From contig CM060125.1 of NCBI GenBank assembly GCA_030522415.1, positions 27,793,167 through 27,857,166 on the forward strand: DNA of 64,000 nucleotides, given 5' to 3'. This document shows positions 60,561-64,000 of this stretch, piece after piece. The notes beneath the pieces are model-generated. The model did no database searches. It saw nothing but the letters and a program-made list of their open reading frames with translations, and was not told where the DNA came from. The DNA is from Channallabes apus (Eukaryota > Chordata > Actinopteri > Siluriformes > Clariidae). The position numbers and the translations under genes were made by a program. Within the stretch, counting starts at the first letter, position 1, and every line of letters begins with the position of its first letter.

Positions 60561-60775
60561 GCTATATCCTGTATACAGGGTTGCGGGGGCTTGAAGCCTC
60601 ATCCAGGAGACCTAGTGCATGAGGTGGGGTACAATATCACAGTACCAATCTATCTAAAGGCACACACACTGTAGGAGGAAGGCCACCAAGCACGGGGAGA
60701 ACATGCAAACTCCACGCACACAGACCCCAAGGTGAGAATCGAACGCGGATCCAGGTTGTGCGAGGCAACAGTGAA
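60561..60775 (-). mobile_element. Old, deleted V-SINE
   Basis: ATACAGGGTTGCGGGGG, CACCAAGCACGGGGAGAACA and GAGAATCGAACGCGG keep the family order, but large parts are missing. Confidence 0.8.
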
Positions 60776-60814
60776 GCCGAGAGAGAGAGTGTGTGTGTTG
60801 GTGTAAGTGAATGA

Positions 60815-60852
<38 letters not shown>

Positions 60853-61048
60853 ACTCGCTCGCGTTTACAGCCCCTTTACAGCCTCCCTCCTCTCAGGTTC
60901 CCAAACAAACAAACACACACTCTCTGCGTTACACACACACACACACTCAAAAACTCTGCAAGCACTAAGACCCAGCGGTTTTAAAAACGGTCTCTCCGTT
61001 AATGTGTGTGTGTGTGTAATGTGCGTGCACACACACACACACACACGT
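60815..61048. repeat. CA/GT microsatellite cluster
   Basis: CA tracts at 60819-60844, 60930-60946 and 61028-61046, and GT at 61003-61017. Some of it may belong to the adjoining transposon. Confidence 0.85.
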
Positions 61049-61056
61049 GTGTATTC

Positions 61057-61293
61057 ACCCAGCAGGGGAGACGATTACCTACAAATCCGCAGCGCAAGAG
61101 AGAGAAAAGCCGTTGGCTCAGTTGTGATGACGTGACGCTTGGCGTCAAAATAAGAAGCGCATGCGTGATACATGATACTCGGTGCTCGTAAACCAAGACA
61201 ATGCTCGTTTTTCAAGTAAAAATTTTATTATAATCTTTGCTCGTCTTGCGGAACACTCGTAAACCGTGTTACTCGTAATCTGAGGTTCCACTG
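61057..61293 (-). mobile_element. Tc1/mariner-like terminal fragment, inverse of 372-605
   Basis: It ends TCTGAGGTTCCACTG|TA, the inverse of the end at 372. It keeps AAGAAGCGCATGCG, GTGATGACGTGACG and GGCTCAGTTGTGATG in the same order. Confidence 0.75.
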
Positions 61294-62080
61294 TATTTCC
61301 GATAAATTATTTACACTATTGATAAAACCTAGACTTCAAAAACAGCTTTTTTTACCGATCCCAGTCCACTATAACTACATTTTAAATGGTAAAATTTTAA
61401 ATCGAATCCTGGACAGTATAATTATCCACTGAACAACTTTAACATCACTTCTAATGTCAAGTAGAAACCAACCTGCCCCCTGCCATGTTTTTAAGAGATT
61501 GCATAATCGGACGTGGGTGATGAATCATGAAACAATCCATGGAGGATTTAGCATTTTCTTTTTTTTTTTTTCTGAAATAAGGTGTATAAAAATGATAAAT
61601 ACCTATCTGTTCTTCCTACAGCTCATCCTGTGTGTTGCGATTTAGGAGGATGAGTAGGTCGTCATGACAGGAGATCAGAAATCGATTCAGGTTTTTTATT
61701 TTTATTTTTCACTTTTAATAATAGGAGGCATTGACTCTTTACAGCTTTACAGAACTGTTTTACTCTGAACCAAAACTCGATCAATGTATATACTTTATAC
61801 ATCTGACCACTGTACCTAAAGTAATGCAAAAGTTTCTCACCATCATTGATCCCGACTCTCAGATCCTCTTTGTAAATCCCTTTTGTCATACAGCTGATTG
61901 CCCCCCACCCCTCCAGTTTTTTTAACTGTGTGTGCACTGATTTTTATAATTTTTTTCTCTGCATGGAAGCATCATCAGAAGCACAAATGAGCTGAACAGT
62001 GGCATCATACAGCAAATTGTTACAGTATACAGATACATGTATTAGAGGAAGGGATGCGGACAGGACATTCTTAAGGAATA
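61294..62080. other. Stretch without recognised gene
   Basis: AT-rich with a T-run at 61560-61571; no supported feature. Confidence 0.5.
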
Positions 62081-62592
62081 CAGTAATTCCGGTTTAAGGC
62101 GCATGTTCGTAAGTCAGATTTGTTCATAAGTCTGACAAAGCGAGTCTTATACACCTTTGACACAAATACACAATGTAAAGCATAAAAAACAGGTTTGGTG
62201 TTTTATACTCTCCCGAGACTGCACCTTTAAATCGCCAGGGTGTCCCAGCGGGATCAGCTGACTTCGTTTAAAGGGAGCCTGTTAAGACGTCGGGGAGAGG
62301 ACAACAATACATGGTGTGTACTGCGTGCTTGAACAGATGCCATTTTGTCTCAGACCTGTATTGAACTGTGTCTCATTGAGGATTTTCCGGAATTAGGATT
62401 ATTCACCATCAGGACAGCTTTACAGGACAGACATTTTCTATTATTGTGCTCCCCGACTGATGTGTTGAGGCAGACTTATTTCTCCTGCACCCACACACAC
62501 GTACAATATACCACACTAGCACATGAGCTACTTCCACGATTTATTCGTATCTGCAGAAATTTGTAACTCAAATGTTCATAAGTCGGGGACTA
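62081..62592. mobile_element. MITE with GTTCGTAAGTC-type inverted ends
   Basis: The left end has TA|CAGTAATTCCGG...GCATGTTCGTAAGTC and the right end GTTCATAAGTCGGGGACTAT. The inverse of the right end is the usual fish form (AGTCCCCGACTTATGAAC). The arms are diverged. Open frames inside have no match. Confidence 0.65.
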
Positions 62593-63034
62593 TATGTATA
62601 GAAACCGTTCCAGTATCCAATTTAGATTATTCTCTCAAGCAAGGCTGACTAGGGCTGAATCCTCAGCTTCAGGAGTTTACAGATATAATTTTATTGCCTG
62701 TAATTCTCAGGTTAAGCATCTGAAAGCACCTGACGCACATTTAGCAAGCTTCACGAATACTCTAGGCACCAGCATGCACTTGGCTATTAGGGACTGAAGG
62801 GACACAAGAGTTCGCTTGATCTGTCCTTTGAGGAATCAGGAAAAGCTCATGGCCGTTCTCCTTAATGGAGGAAAAATGGAAACAGATAGTCGGTGTGGTC
62901 TCATTACTCAGTGTAAGCAGAGACAGAGAGGGAGATTTAAGCATCTGGTAATCTGTTTGCGTTCCACCTGAGTGCAGACTGATTAGACCTGAACAGTGAG
63001 ATGAGGAAAAGTAGAGAGAGAGAGAGGGGGAGAA

Positions 63035-63069
<35 letters not shown>

Positions 63070-63179
63070 GACAAGACAGGTGCAGAGATGTCACTTTAAT
63101 CTTGACGACATATAGCTGTTCGCATACTTTTATCTTAACAACAAGATCAGATCATTGACGCTATGAGCTTTGGGTTTTA
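62593..63179. other. Stretch without recognised gene
   Basis: A (GA)n tract at 63014-63071; otherwise nothing supported. Confidence 0.5.
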
Positions 63180-63550
63180 AGTGGCATTTTAGTGACATTT
63201 TAAAAACAGGAACCCGGCTCTAAAGTGGTGCGGTGCTCGCCCGTATCACCCTGAGATCGGGAGCCGATAGAGAACGGATTGGCTCTGCTCTCTCCGGGGA
63301 CGAAGGATGGTACTTTTGCACTCCCACATCAATCATAGTGACGCTAGCCAATCATGGGCGTCGGTGAGATCAAATCGCATAGCGCTCTCCTTTGAGTGTG
63401 TTACACTCTGGTGTGTTACTGATGGTGTTTCAGGGACACCTCAGAAGCACGTGTTAGCCTGGTTAGTAGAGGACATTGAGGTGGGAGTGCCTTAACATGA
63501 TGGGAGAGAATTGGATATGACTTAATTAGGGAGAAAGTCAGGATGTTTTT
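63180..63550 (+). repeat. Interspersed repeat, family A
   Basis: Contains TCACCCTGAGATCGGGAGCC, ATAGCGCTCTCCTTTGAGTG and GACTTAATTAGGGAGAAAG followed by a T/A-rich run. It matches 12521-12765 but is longer on the left. Confidence 0.65.
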
Positions 63551-64000
63551 TTTTTTTTAAGTATAAACTAAACAGGGCACGCATATTTGTTAATGCGATA
63601 GAGTATTTTGTTAGCTAAATCACTAAATCATTACTTTTGGAGCCATGATATCTAAATGTTGTGTGTGGTACACATGGTTGGCTAAATCAATGGAATAAAA
63701 CACCAGTTAAATGAATTACTGGCGCAGCGGTGTTGTTTGGGGTGGAAAGGGATAACAACTCAGGATTTATAAGGTAATGCGGGGGCTTTTTGTCGCTATA
63801 GTAACCGGCAATAAAGCCATTCGGAAATGCACATTTCATAATGAAAATCATCTCAAGCAGCCCCGAATGCAGGCGGCCTCATGCATGTTATAAATCTCTG
63901 AAAAGCACATCGCATATTAGCAAAACAAATCCTGCGCTATAAAGAATAAAGTGTAATATAGAGAATATCCTGTGAACAGAAGCACTTAGAGACCAACAGC
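63551..64000. other. Terminal stretch, candidate conserved noncoding block
   Basis: 63760-63960 is GC-balanced with no repeat match and homeobox/GATA-like words (GCAATAAAGCC, TTTATAAGG, TTATAAATC). No gene recognised. Confidence 0.3.

Overview
The window is nuclear DNA of a bony fish, almost certainly a teleost. The signs are a split vertebrate gene with short coding exons in long introns, many CA/GT microsatellites, and a dense load of fish-type mobile elements: Tc1/mariner, hAT, PIF/Harbinger, tRNA-headed SINEs and non-LTR reverse transcriptase. The repeat mix would suit an ostariophysan such as a catfish, but species cannot be settled from the sequence. There are no bacterial-type genes, operons or CRISPR arrays.

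Only one host gene is supported. Three minus-strand exons, at 22966-23314, 17894-18003 and 13624-13758 in transcription order, encode consecutive parts of a GDNF-family receptor alpha, best matched to GFRA1. Their splice phases join perfectly (2/1, then 1/2), and the product covers cysteine-rich domain D2 and most of D3. The signal peptide, D1, C-terminal tail and GPI signal are not visible. They should lie to the right (5' end) and left (3' end) of these exons, either beyond the window or in short exons I could not recognise. Most of the window therefore reads as gfra1 intron.

Layout. 1-12128 is dominated by a direct duplication: 1-4924 is repeated at 7195-12118 with a constant 7194-base offset. 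The duplicated tract ends inside a SINE, which suggests SINE-mediated unequal crossing-over (or a misassembly). 12.0-13.6 kb holds a Tc1-like MITE split by that SINE and another repeat. 13.6-23.3 kb carries the three gfra1 exons among SINE, Tc1 and hAT remnants. 20.7-22.1 kb is a palindromic element split by an internally deleted Tc1. 25.65-27.27 kb is a nearly intact Tc1 with one stop codon in its transposase. 27.5-28.2 kb is a purine-rich minisatellite. 30.6-32.5 kb is a mariner remnant split by a PIF/Harbinger element. 33-36 kb holds SINE, hAT and Tc1 pieces. 40.8-51 kb has several SINEs, a tetranucleotide tract and a 1.25 kb foldback element. 53-59 kb has a hAT element carrying a nested SINE, a 459-base Tc1 MITE, a LINE reverse transcriptase fragment and a 751-base hAT with perfect 8-base target duplications. 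60-64 kb has old SINE and Tc1-like pieces.

I did not find an undescribed gene system. The points most worth a second look are the SINE-bounded duplication, the two direct Tc1 copies bracketing the D2 exon, the near-intact Tc1 transposase, the nested and foldback elements, the D2 sequence peculiarities, and several candidate conserved noncoding blocks.
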